A stretch of 64,000 nucleotides of DNA from contig JADJRH010000002.1 in NCBI GenBank assembly GCA_016712345.1, positions 496,001 through 560,000 of the forward strand. The letters run 5' to 3'. The position numbers were made by a program, and so were the translations under genes. Below, in pieces: positions 16,663-26,559 of the stretch; within the stretch, counting starts at the first letter, position 1; every line of letters starts with the position of its first letter. Under the pieces are notes generated by a model. It ran no database searches. It had not been told where the DNA came from and was given only the letters and a program-made list of their open reading frames with translations. This DNA is from Polyangiaceae bacterium (GTDB lineage: Bacteria; Myxococcota_A; Polyangia; Polyangiales; Polyangiaceae).

Positions 16663-19600
16663 TCACGGAAGGCAGATGTTGAGGCGGTGCGAAACGCCGT
16701 CCGTCGGCGCGTTGTTGGTGGACACCACGTCCAACCTACCATCGGCATTGATGTCTGAAAGCACCATCCCAGAACCTCCGCCCATTGCGGCAAAGTGTTT
16801 GCGAGCAAACGCGCCACCTCCCTGATTTTCAAGCAGCAAGATGTCAGCCGCGTCCACGTGGGCAACGATGTCCATGTCGCCGTCAATGTCCACATCGGCG
16901 GCGCGCATGAAGCCCGGCCCCACACCGAGTGGGTAGTTTACAGCGGGTGGGAAAATCGCATTCCCCGGGTTATACAAGAAGCTCACCGAGCGCGAATTGG
17001 CGTTGGAAGTGGCCAGGTCCACCGTGCCATCGCCATTGAGATCACCCGCCGCAATATGGTAAGGTGCGTCCCCCACCGGGTACGAATTGGCCGGCAAAAA
17101 CGCTCCATTTCCAACCCCGAGCAACACTTGAACATTGTCTGAAACAAGAGAGTTGACAGCCATGTCAAGCGCGCCGTCGCCATTCAGGTCCGCCAGAATC
17201 ACCCCTTCTGGGCCGTTGCCTGCCGGGTAAACAACAGGCGCCGCCAGCACGCCAAAACCTTGATTGATAAACACACCCACGTCGTCGGTTGACACGTTTC
17301 CGGTAACGATATCCATCCTACCGTCGCCGTTTATATCGGCGGCGGCAATAGCATCCGGCCCCTCAAACATGATGTACGTTGTTGGGGCTGAAAATGCACC
17401 GAAACCGTTGTTTAAAAGCACATACACGTGGTCGTTAAACACTTGGGTCGCCACCACATCCACATCTGCGTCTTGGTCGATATCTACCCAAATGGCCCGG
17501 GTTGCATTGATAGGTAGATCTATCGGCGCTCCAAATGTGGAGCCTGCCATACCAAACATCACCTGTGTGTTGTTGAATCTCGAAATGAGCAAATCTTTAT
17601 AGCCGTCGCCGTTGGCGTCGGCCGCTTCCAGATTGCCGGGATTGCTGCCTGTGGCAAAAAATGGGTAGGTTTCAAAGGTGGCGTTGCCTTGATTGATGTG
17701 CGTTCTCACAAGGTCGCTGTCAGAGCACGCGACCGCAACATCGGGGATGTTGTCGGTGTTTAGATCTACCACTGTCAGGCCGCGTGGCAATGCACCCGTG
17801 TAGTGGCGAATGGAGTTTGCAAACGTCCCGTTTCCGTTGTTTAAGAACGTGTGAATAGCGCCGTCGGTATCTGTGGTGATCACCAAGTCTTTTGACCCAT
17901 TGCCGTTCATGTCGGCGATGGCAATGCCCTGTCCTGACCCGCCGTTGAGCGCAAGGTACTCCACCTGCGCGCCAAGGCGCCGCCTCCCAGATTTAAAAAC
18001 ACACCCACGTAGCTATTTGCGTCGTGCGTAATGGCCAGGTCGTTGAGGCTGTCGCCGTTCAGGTCGCCCGCGGCGACACCATACGGGTTACCCAGTGCGT
18101 TCAGCGAAACCTTTGTTGGGAAGGTACCCGTGCCGGACCCAAAAAGAACATCCACTTTGTTGCCGCTCAAACAAGCCACCGCCAAGTCAACCTTACCGTC
18201 GGCGTTCAGGTCTGAAGCGGTTATACCCAGTGGGTTGGAAGCCACCGGGTATGAAACGCCCGGCGCAAAACTTTGGCCGCCCACGTAAAGAAAAACGGTC
18301 ACGTTGTTGGTAGAAATGTTGCTCACAATCAGGTCTTTAAAGCCGTCGGCATTCACGTCGACGGCAATGACAATTGCGGGATCTTGACCGGAGGCCACAA
18401 TTGTTGCCGGACCAAGTGAGCCGTTGCCTTGGTTAAATCGGACGGCAACCTGGTTTTGGATATTGGCTGTGTACGCAACGTCGGGCCAGCCGTCGCCGTT
18501 TAGATCGGCGGCTGTAATGCCCACCGGCCCATCTCCCGCCGGGTAGGCCACGGGTGGGTTGATTTGCAGATTCGCCTGCATGAAAAGAACAGCAATCGAA
18601 TCGTCGTTCGTGTTGGCCACCACGAAGTCAACCACCCCGTCCCCGTTCATGTCGGCGTGGGCGATGGAGCGTGGGTAGTCGCCCACCAGGGTAAGAGGTT
18701 TGCCGGGTAGACCCATTTGACCGGCACACGGCCCCGCACAAATCCCACCTGTACAAACCTGACCCAACCCACATGTGATTGGATTTCCACCCGTGCACGC
18801 TCCCGCCTGGCATGTTTCGCCCGTTGTGCAGCCATTCAGGTCGTTGCACGGACTGCCATTGGACTTGGGTGCCGATGAACATTGTCCAGTGACGGTATTG
18901 CACGTTCCAACAAGGTGGCACTGGCTTGCCGCCGTGCACACTTTTGCGGGGCCCGCGATGCATGTTCCGTTTGAACAAGCGTCGTTCAGGGTGCACGCGT
19001 TGCCGTCGGAACAGGCGCTTCCGTTGGGTTTGTTTGGATTGGAACATACCCCCGTGGCGGGGTTACATGTTCCAGCGTCGTGGCAGCTGTCCAGGGGTGA
19101 ACACGAAACGCTGCCCGTCGGTGTACACACGCCGCTTTGACAACTGTCATTCAGCGTGCATGCATTGTTATCTGTACAGGCGCTTCCGTTGGGTTTTGCG
19201 GGGTTGGAGCATGTGCCCGTGCCCGGGTCACACACGCCCGCCAAGTGGCAAATATCACTCGCCGTGCAAACGACAGCCGTTCCCGCAACACAATTGCCGT
19301 TTTGGCATGTGTCGGTTTGTGTACACAAATTGCCGTCGCTGCACGACGCTCCATTGGGCTTGTTTGGATTGGAGCATATACCTGTGGAGGGGTTGCATGT
19401 GCCCGCGTTGTGACATTGGTCAAGAGCGGTGCATGTGACTGGGTTTGACCCGGTACAAACGCCGCTTTGGCATGTGTCAAGTTGGGTGCACAGATCCCCG
19501 TCGTTGCACGCGGTACCGGTGGGTTTGTTGGGATAGTCACACACGCCTGAATTGGGGTTGCAAACCCCGGCGTCGTGGCACTGGTCGGGCGCAGGGCAGG

Positions 19601-20633
19601 TGAGGGGACTTCCCGGCGCACACTCACCATCCTGGCACGTGTCTGACACCGTGCAGGGATTGCCGTCGGAGCATGACAAACCGTTGCCGACGGGAGGATG
19701 GGAAGGTACACCTTGTGTACACACCTCCGAGGTGCAAACGTTGCCGTCGTCAACGGGGAGATCATTGTTGTTGGGGATGCCTAAGATCCCACCTGTGCCG
19801 TTGCAGATCTGACTCAGACAGTCACCCGGAACCTGGGATGAAAGGAGTGTCCCGAGAGCGGTAAACTTTGACCCACAAACCCCGGCCGCACAAGTTCGGG
19901 TTTTGCACTCATCGTCGGTGCCGGGACAGTCGGCCGCGGTGATGCAACCTACACAGCTGCCATTCCCATTACAAAACAGCGACGCTCCGCCCGGTGACGT
20001 GCCACACGATGTACCTTCAGGTAAAACGGGATTGTCGGGCATTCCCTGCGAGCAGATGTCGCTTGTACAGGCGTTGTTATCGATGGGTAGATCGGCGTCG
20101 TCATTTTGGTCAATGATGTTTCCGTCGCCCGAGCAAACCGATAGTTTGCAGTCACCCGTTTGCTGGGTTGGAATTGCTGTGCCCGCCGCTGCATAGTCAA
20201 ACCCGCAGATGCCGCTTATACAGCTCGGCGTTTGGCAGGCGGTGCTCTCACCGGGGCAATCGTCCGGGGCAAGACACTCCACACATTGGCCCTCCAGATT
20301 ACAAAACCCGGCGTTTTGAGCGCACGGCGTGCCCACTGGAACCGGGGTGTACACCGTGGCTCCGTTCTCACAGGTGTCGGTTGTACATTCATTATTGTCG
20401 TCTTCAGGCGTGCAACCCCCAGTGCCTCCTGTGCCACCGGCACCCGCGATTCCACCCGTACCGCCCGACGAAGCGGATGTCGTTGAAATCGTGCCACCAC
20501 CTTCCGCGCCCGAGCCACCTGTGCCGGACGACGATGTGGAGGTTGTTGTGGCGGCGGATTGTTCACCATCACAGCCAAACTGGCTGAATACCGCACCAAC
20601 AACCACCCAACAATAAGCCCAAGCGCGTTTCAT
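16663..20633 (-). CDS. large lipoprotein with Cys-rich repeats and FG-GAP repeats, frameshifted
   Basis: Two overlapping frames (20633 down to about 17975, then about 17975 to 16663) join into one protein of about 1323 residues if a single base is restored, probably a G in the GG at about 17972-17973 (minus strand). ATG 20633 starts a lipoprotein signal (VFSQFGCDGE). Ser/Thr/Gly linkers follow, then about eight Cys-rich repeats of 45-50 residues (NxCTxxDxCxxGxC). From about residue 700 come many FG-GAP/VCBS repeats (ADLNGDGxxDLAV), which form an integrin-like propeller and bind calcium. Continuity of the repeats across the joint strongly supports one gene. It is likely a surface adhesion or recognition protein. 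Confidence 0.85.
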
Positions 20634-20793
20634 TGTTCTGCCCCGAGATAATTGAATGGTAGTATAACTTGGTCCGTTCCGATGGGCGAGGGCCAAAGCC
20701 GCACGAAACGCGCGGCGGGTCTGCGCCCCGTGTAAGTAAACTGGCCGTGGTACAGATTGAAAGAAAAGCGGACTTGATGAATCATAAAGAAAA
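20634..20793. promoter_or_regulatory. divergent intergenic region before the deaminase operon
   Basis: These 160 bases separate the FG-GAP lipoprotein gene from the deaminase gene and must hold both promoters. An AT-rich ttgaatggtagtataac stretch at about 20651-20667 could be part of a promoter on either strand. AvcD-type deaminases in other bacteria are preceded by a small inhibitory RNA (AvcI); whether this gap holds one cannot be told by eye. Confidence 0.35.
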
Positions 20794-22368
20794 GTGGACA
20801 ATGCAATTGTTCACATGCCGTCCGCAAAACGACTTCCACTTGCGAACCTGCCGTCGTCGGGCGTGGACGCCATCCATCGAACCATTGACGAGTCGCAATC
20901 CAATGACATTGTGATTGCACTCGTTGGCCACGCTGGCGCGGGTGCAACAACCATCGGCGACAGACTCAAAAAAGCTCTAGAAGAAAAAAAATATGACGTT
21001 CGCTCCGTCAAGATGAGCAAGTTGATAGCGGAGTGCGCCGAAAAACTCTCTCCGGAAAAATTCAAAAATATCCTGCAAAAGACGCCAATTGAAAGAACTG
21101 TCCAGTTGCAGAACGCAGGGAATTTTTTGCGATCAACCAAAGGGCAAGCTTTCACAGCCGGTTTGGCGATTCGTGAAATTCGTCAACTCCGACGCGACAT
21201 TGCCAAAGAAAAAAACAAGGTTGTCTTTGTCATTGATAATCTGAAAAATCCAACGGAGGTTGACGCTCTACGAAAGGTCTATGGTAGGGCTTTTTACCTC
21301 GTTAGCGTGGTTTGCGGTCCAAGACAGCGGCATGCCCGACTGATTAGCAAATATAAAGGGGCACCTCCCGAAGCGATTCGAGCGTTGATGGATCGCGATG
21401 AGGCGGAGACGGAGGCCGCGGGTCAACAGGTTCGAAAGACGATTAAGTCGGGTGACTATTTTATTAACAACGAACCCGATCTGACAAACAACACTGCGAG
21501 TCAGCTCGAGGACAACATTAAGCGATTTTCAAGCATTCTACTGGGCGACAAAATTGAGACGCCAACGCGCGATGAGCGTGGGCTGTATGCCGCGTGGACC
21601 GCTTCACTCAGGTCTTCATGTCTCTCGCGGCAGGTGGGTGCCGCGCTTCTCGATCCCTCCGGTCGGCTGATTGCTACCGGTGTAAATGATGTCCCGAAGT
21701 TTGGCGGTGGTTTGTATGAGGAAGGTGATCAGGAAGACTTTCGCTGTTTTGCTTTTCCAGATTCGACGACAAAAAAGGCATATTGTCGCAACGATTCTGA
21801 AAAGCGAGAGATTGTCAAACTGCTTATTCAGGATTTGCGCAGTAACGAAGTTTTACAGACGGGCGTCGATGAGGCGAAACTTGCAGCGATATTGCGCGCG
21901 ACAAGGCTGGGTGACCTGATTGAATTTTCGCGCGCCGTTCATGCCGAAATGGATGCGATCGTCGGCGTCGCTCGCGGAGGCGGCGAGTCCACCTTTGACG
22001 CAACACTCTACTGCACAACCTACCCATGTCACAACTGCGCACGCCACATTGTTGCGGCGGGGATTCGCGAGGTTGTTTATGTTGAACCTTACACAAAAAG
22101 CCTCGCTGTTGAGCTGCACTCGGACGTGATTGAAGAAACGACGAGACCGGCGGAAGGAGACTCAAAAAAAAAGGTAAAATTTCGGCTCTTCAGTGGAGTT
22201 GCTCCTCGCAGATATGCGGCCTTGTTTGAGCGTCGCGGTGAGGCAAAAGACCGCGAAGGAAACGCTCTTTCAATTCCCGATGCCCTCCACAAAGACCCGA
22301 TCTTTACCTTATCTCATATCGATTTTGAGAACGTGATTGCAGACAAAATAACTCAGGAAAGTGGGTGA
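20794..22368 (+). CDS. AvcD/DCD-type anti-phage deoxycytidylate deaminase
   Basis: This 524-residue protein has the two-domain build of the defence deaminases. An N-terminal P-loop-like kinase domain begins at about residue 38 (VIALVGHAGAGATT). The C-terminal zinc deoxycytidylate deaminase has HAEMDAI (His383, Glu385) and PCHNC (Cys412, Cys415). The Walker A lysine position is Ala51; AvcD itself also lacks this Lys as I recall. AvcD/DCD proteins protect by converting dC nucleotides to dU nucleotides when phage infection shuts down host transcription. GTG 20794 is taken as start; ATG 20815 is possible. Codons look more AT-rich than in the neighbours. It overlaps the next gene by GTGA. Confidence 0.9.
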   Translation: MDNAIVHMPSAKRLPLANLPSSGVDAIHRTIDESQSNDIVIALVGHAGAGATTIGDRLKKALEEKKYDVRSVKMSKLIAECAEKLSPEKFKNILQKTPIERTVQLQNAGNFLRSTKGQAFTAGLAIREIRQLRRDIAKEKNKVVFVIDNLKNPTEVDALRKVYGRAFYLVSVVCGPRQRHARLISKYKGAPPEAIRALMDRDEAETEAAGQQVRKTIKSGDYFINNEPDLTNNTASQLEDNIKRFSSILLGDKIETPTRDERGLYAAWTASLRSSCLSRQVGAALLDPSGRLIATGVNDVPKFGGGLYEEGDQEDFRCFAFPDSTTKKAYCRNDSEKREIVKLLIQDLRSNEVLQTGVDEAKLAAILRATRLGDLIEFSRAVHAEMDAIVGVARGGGESTFDATLYCTTYPCHNCARHIVAAGIREVVYVEPYTKSLAVELHSDVIEETTRPAEGDSKKKVKFRLFSGVAPRRYAALFERRGEAKDREGNALSIPDALHKDPIFTLSHIDFENVIADKITQESG

Positions 22369-23111
22369 TTATGCCCCGGATTGGTCGGCCATCACTTACT
22401 CTGATTCATGGTGAACGTCCCGATTCTTCGGCGCTCCTCGCCGACATTGCATCGAGTGGGGAAGCAAACGTTGTTGACTGGCGGGTGAGACTTGAAAAGC
22501 GGCTCATTTCCGAGCGGACAAACAATCTTGTCAGTCTTGGTTTTGATGGGATAGAATTTCACGAATTTCAGAGACTTTTAGAAATTTTGCAGATCCGTCA
22601 TGTTGTGGACATTCGCACCTTGGCAGCGTTTCGCGGGGATGGTTTTCGGCTGCATCTGGTAGAACAATTGTTCAAAAATCTCCAGATCAACTATCAGCGT
22701 TTTTTTGAATTGGAAAATCGGTTTTTTGTGTCTGAGTTGGGGCATACGTTGGCGATGCACCGGTATAGTCTCATCGTGGCGGGGGCGGTTCAGTCTCTAC
22801 AAAAAATAGGATCTTTGACCGCGAGTGGCACCGTTCTACTCGTTGGCAGCGGTACGTCCCACCAGGGTTCGGATCGGGAAGTGATCACAGATCAAATGCG
22901 GCGTTTGGGGCTTGATTTTGACCTATGGGTAGTACAGAAAAAAGAACTCGCACTCCACATTGCAAAAAGAGCTGCCACACCATTACAAATCAGTGTGCCC
23001 GCTGTACAACCGGCGTCGCCTAGAAAAACAGGGTCAATATCGAATGAGGCTCAATTGGCGCTCCCATTCGATCTTCAGTCAAATTTGGACGGTCAGACGA
23101 AAACAAGATAA
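22365..23111 (+). CDS. DUF488-like protein coupled to the deaminase
   Basis: This 248-residue protein starts at GTG 22365 inside the deaminase stop (or ATG 22371). The middle part (SLGFDGIEFHEFQRLLEIL, then HVVDIRTLAAFRGDGF and LKNLQINYQRFFELENRF-like spacing) follows the DUF488 pattern, in which a VDVR-like motif is followed by a Phe-rich helix and a Y-x-x-x-x-x-L segment. A second motif VLLVGSGTSHQGSDREVI comes at about 175-195. The last 40 residues look disordered. The function of DUF488 proteins is not established. Strict coupling to the deaminase suggests an accessory or regulatory defence role. Confidence 0.6.
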   Translation: MIMPRIGRPSLTLIHGERPDSSALLADIASSGEANVVDWRVRLEKRLISERTNNLVSLGFDGIEFHEFQRLLEILQIRHVVDIRTLAAFRGDGFRLHLVEQLFKNLQINYQRFFELENRFFVSELGHTLAMHRYSLIVAGAVQSLQKIGSLTASGTVLLVGSGTSHQGSDREVITDQMRRLGLDFDLWVVQKKELALHIAKRAATPLQISVPAVQPASPRKTGSISNEAQLALPFDLQSNLDGQTKTR

Positions 23112-23121
23112 TGCCCCGACG

Positions 23122-24387
23122 CTAAGGGCAATACCGGTTGGCGGGGTTTTCACTCTTGCAGGAGTTGAGTGTTGCGTTTTGGCCGGCTGGAACGGTGACC
23201 GTTTCAATATGAATGTGGGGGCCGGACGAACAACCAGAATTTCCACTCAAGGCCAAAAGTTGGCCCTGCTCCACGTGAGTGCCATTCCCCACGCCGGCCG
23301 CAAGGTCGTTAATGTGGAGGTAGTAGATGTATAGATCGTTGCCGGGATGTTCAGGATCGCCGCAGTCGCTCTTGAGTTTGACGTAGTTGAAACTGTTCCA
23401 ACAGTCGGATGAACAGCCGTTGTTATAACAGTTGGGGTACCCGAGGGCGCTCCCCACAACCGTACCTGACATGCCGGCGTAAATGGGGGTGTTGTTGGGC
23501 GTCCCATAGTCAATGCCGTAGTGTACGCCACCGCCGCCGCAGGCTGTATAAGACTGGGTGAGGGCGCCGGGCGGCTTGTTGAGGCAACACGTTCCACCGT
23601 TTACCGGGGCACACGCGTCGGCCACTCCCGGAGGGTTGATCTGACAGCCGTTGGGACACGTGACAGTGGAAGCAACGTTCTTGTTTTGACAGGTATACAA
23701 AACGTTCAGGTCACCTTGAGGAACACCGTTTTGGGTGAGGCTTCCACCGCAATAGGCGCCGTCTCCCGCCGTGGCGAAATCGCACGGATCACCGTTGGGT
23801 TTGCACGTGTCAGGCGTTCCGGGCGGTTGAACCTGACATCCGGCCTGGCAGACTTTTTTAGACGCGGTTGACCCGTTCTGACATGTATAAAGCGTGTTGG
23901 CATCACCCGCGCCCAGCGATGCTCCGCAATAGTCACCGTTGCCGGCGTTGGCGTTTTGACAGGGATCGGAAGGAGGCTCTATACAAGCCCCGTCCATACA
24001 CCCGTTTCCACAAGGAGCGGCGTTCGTGGTAGTCCCCGACGCCCAAGTGTACACACTGGCGTGGTCAGCCGTGCCGCCCAACTCCGCGCCGCAGTGCTTA
24101 CCATCCGATGCGCTTGCACAGGGATCGGTGGAGGCCATTCCACCCGTTCCACCCGTGGTCGAGGTGGTGGAACCGCCCACTCCTCCTGTGGAAGAACTGG
24201 AGGTGGAAGTGGAGGGTTGACCTCCCGATCCGCCGGCGGAAACTCCGCCGGTTCCGCTCGTTGCCCCTGTGGAGGAGGTGGTGGCATTGCCCGCCGAACC
24301 TCCCGTTTCACCTGTGGAACCGATGGTGCCCGAACACCCGGATCCGAGTGCCAAAAGGCCCAAACAACCGATCAGAATTGTGCGCAT
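23122..24387 (-). CDS. M23-family metallopeptidase lipoprotein
   Basis: This 421-residue protein has a lipobox (ALGSGCSG) and a long Gly/Ser/Thr linker. Three repeated Cys-rich segments of about 45 residues follow (DPCxxxxxGxYCGxSL then LYTCQNGxxxxxxxCxxGCQ). A C-terminal LytM/M23 peptidase domain begins at about residue 280. Zinc ligands are visible as HYGIDYGTP (H-x3-D) and GPHIHIET (H-x-H), so catalysis on peptidoglycan crosslinks is plausible. The extra Cys residues in the catalytic domain fit an extracytoplasmic location. It is convergent with the deaminase operon (10-base gap). Confidence 0.88.
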   Translation of the reverse strand: MRTILIGCLGLLALGSGCSGTIGSTGETGGSAGNATTSSTGATSGTGGVSAGGSGGQPSTSTSSSSTGGVGGSTTSTTGGTGGMASTDPCASASDGKHCGAELGGTADHASVYTWASGTTTNAAPCGNGCMDGACIEPPSDPCQNANAGNGDYCGASLGAGDANTLYTCQNGSTASKKVCQAGCQVQPPGTPDTCKPNGDPCDFATAGDGAYCGGSLTQNGVPQGDLNVLYTCQNKNVASTVTCPNGCQINPPGVADACAPVNGGTCCLNKPPGALTQSYTACGGGGVHYGIDYGTPNNTPIYAGMSGTVVGSALGYPNCYNNGCSSDCWNSFNYVKLKSDCGDPEHPGNDLYIYYLHINDLAAGVGNGTHVEQGQLLALSGNSGCSSGPHIHIETVTVPAGQNATLNSCKSENPANRYCP

Positions 24388-24535
24388 GGTGGTACTGCTC
24401 CCGTGCTTTGAGGGATGGTACTCGGACCGTTGGGCGCCTGTCGATCGCTGTATTTCAGGCCGCTTTTCCGCTCAAAAAAAGAGGTTTTCTGCAACCTGTT
24501 TCGGTGGGCGGCAATCCGTGGTAAGGCGCGGCAAA

Positions 24536-25380
24536 ATGGCAAACTCGCTCCCTCCCGAAGCGCCAGAAGAGCGTTCGATGAGCGCGCTCGACGCGACGGT
24601 GTGGACCATCGGATCCATTGTCTGCCTCTTCCTGGTGGCGAGTTTGGTCAACAAGTGGTCGCCCGCGGCCCTGCGCGATCGCGGGGCAACCGCAGCAATT
24701 CAGTTTGCTGTGTACACAGTTTTGATCTTGCTGGTAAGGTGGGTTTATTTTCAAAAGGCAACACCCGAGAGGTGCTCGGGCTGGTTGGAACGCGCTGGTT
24801 TTTTTACCCCCTCGGGCTTTTGCTCGGGGCGGCCATTCAACTCCCCGCGAGCGGCCTTTACGACGCGATTTCGGCAAGGTGGCCGGTAGAATCACCTTCG
24901 GCCGAGTTCAGTCAGATTTTTTCAACTCTACCCCTTTGGCGAAAAGTGGCCGCCGGGGTTGGGCTGATTGGTACAACCCCGTTGGTTGAGGAGTTGTTTT
25001 TTCGAGGAGCGCTTTTCGGCACGCTGAAACGCAGGCATTCGGCGGTTTCTGTGGTGATCGCAACGAGTGTATTGTTTGCCTTTGTTCACACGCAGCCTCA
25101 ACTCTATCTACCCATTGCCATGGTGGGCGCGGCTCTGGCGTTTCTGCGTGTGGCGAGCGGGTCGGTGTTGCCGGGCCTTTTCATGCACGCCGGGTTTAAT
25201 GGGGTAACGTTTTGGGCGATCGCTTCGGGGTTTGCTGAAACACCGGAGGCCGATGAACCGACGCCGGTAAAGCTCGTTATTCTGGGCGCCGTTGTGAGCG
25301 CGGGGTTACTCGCACTGGCCGACTATTTTCGGCCGCGCAGCACACCCAAAGAAAACGACGGGGAGGAGAGCCCATTGTGA
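24536..25380 (+). CDS. CPBP-family intramembrane metalloprotease, frameshifted
   Basis: ATG 24536 begins MANSLPPEAPEERSM and two membrane helices. The frame is broken at the AAAA run at 24753-24756. Adding one A joins RWVYFQK to GNTREVLGLVG and gives a 281-residue protein. The second part has the CPBP/Abi motifs EELFFRGALFG (Glu-Glu and Arg), FAFVHT (His) and HAGFN (His-x3-Asn). Members cleave prenylated or membrane proteins, or act in bacteriocin self-immunity. It overlaps the patatin-like gene by GTGA. The clean fit after one base suggests a sequencing error rather than an old pseudogene. Confidence 0.85.
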
Positions 25381-26480
25381 CTGCTTTGGATGATCGCGGG
25401 TTTAAGCTGGCTCTTTGCCTACCGGGCGGCGGGTTTACCGGTGCGCTCTACCAGGTGGGAGCGCTGGCCGCCCTCAGTGATGGAATACGTGGAGTGGGTG
25501 GTCAAACGTTTTCGGTGTACCTCGGCGCCGGAACGGGGGCCACGGTGGCGTCGGCCCTCGCGGGTGGAACCGCTGTGGACAGAATTTATAAAGCGCTGCT
25601 TGACCCCGCCGATCCTTTTTTCCCGCTTGAAAGAAGCCACATTTTGCAGATTGACCTCCATGAGTGGAGGCGCACTCTCGACACCGGTTGGGTCGCCATT
25701 CGACACGGGTTGGCTCGGCTTTCTACCCGTCAGGTGGTTGGCGGTGCAGCACCGCACCTGACCATTTTGGAGCAAATGGATCGGTTGAATGACTCGCTCC
25801 CGGCCGGGCTTTTTCGGCTCGACAAATATGAGCGATTTCTCGCTGAATTTTTTCTTCGGCGCGGCATTCCAAACACGTTTCGAGCCATGCCTCGCAACTT
25901 GCTGATTGCCGCATCGGATCTCGACACAGGAGATCGGGTTTTGTTTGGGGCATCCGGGTTTGAAGATGTTCCGGTGTCGCTCGCCTGTTCGGCTTCCATG
26001 GCACTTCCCCTTTTCTTTTCACCCGTGCGCATTGGTGATCGGCATTACCTCGACGGGGGTTTGGGGCACGTGGGCCATTTGGATATCGCGGACAGTCGCG
26101 GTGCCGACCTGGCGATTGTTGTCAATCCGCTCGTGCCTGTTTCAACTGAAAAGGGCGGCGTTCCCACGGGGCACGGAGTGGGTGAAAGCGTTCGCGACAA
26201 GGGAATGTTGTGGACGTATAACCAGGCGCTTCGAATCGGCGCGCATGCTCGGCTTCAGCAAGAAACGGCTCGTTACAGCGGGCCAAACAGCCGAATGCGC
26301 GTGCTTGTTTTGGAGCCGCGGCCCACCGACGCGCTTTTGTTTATGCACAATCCCGCGGCGAACATTGCCGCGCGGCGCGCCATTCTTGAGTACGCCTATC
26401 GAACAACGCGCGAACGCATTGCTGAGTGGAGCGCGGAAAATCACGAAACCCTCGAACGATTGGGATGGTTAGCTACGTGA
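25377..26480 (+). CDS. patatin-like phospholipase family protein lacking the nucleophile
   Basis: This 367-residue protein has the patatin oxyanion loop (LPGGGFTGALYQVGAL, about 15-30) and the Asp motif YLDGGLG (Asp226). Where the GxSxG nucleophile elbow should be, it reads YLGAGTGATVASAL, with Gly52 in the Ser position. It is therefore probably not a normal lipase, unless Thr53 substitutes. The GTG start overlaps the CPBP protease stop, so the two membrane-related genes form an operon. The DGG flank continues with HVGHLDIADSRG, as in bacterial patatins of the RssA-like group. Confidence 0.85.
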   Translation: MTALDDRGFKLALCLPGGGFTGALYQVGALAALSDGIRGVGGQTFSVYLGAGTGATVASALAGGTAVDRIYKALLDPADPFFPLERSHILQIDLHEWRRTLDTGWVAIRHGLARLSTRQVVGGAAPHLTILEQMDRLNDSLPAGLFRLDKYERFLAEFFLRRGIPNTFRAMPRNLLIAASDLDTGDRVLFGASGFEDVPVSLACSASMALPLFFSPVRIGDRHYLDGGLGHVGHLDIADSRGADLAIVVNPLVPVSTEKGGVPTGHGVGESVRDKGMLWTYNQALRIGAHARLQQETARYSGPNSRMRVLVLEPRPTDALLFMHNPAANIAARRAILEYAYRTTRERIAEWSAENHETLERLGWLAT

Positions 26481-26559
26481 TCGCATTGCATCGTCGCTTT
26501 TTGTGCATGGGCGATCATGGAGCCGTGCTTCAATCGCGTCCGTCCCGGGGCTTTTGCGC

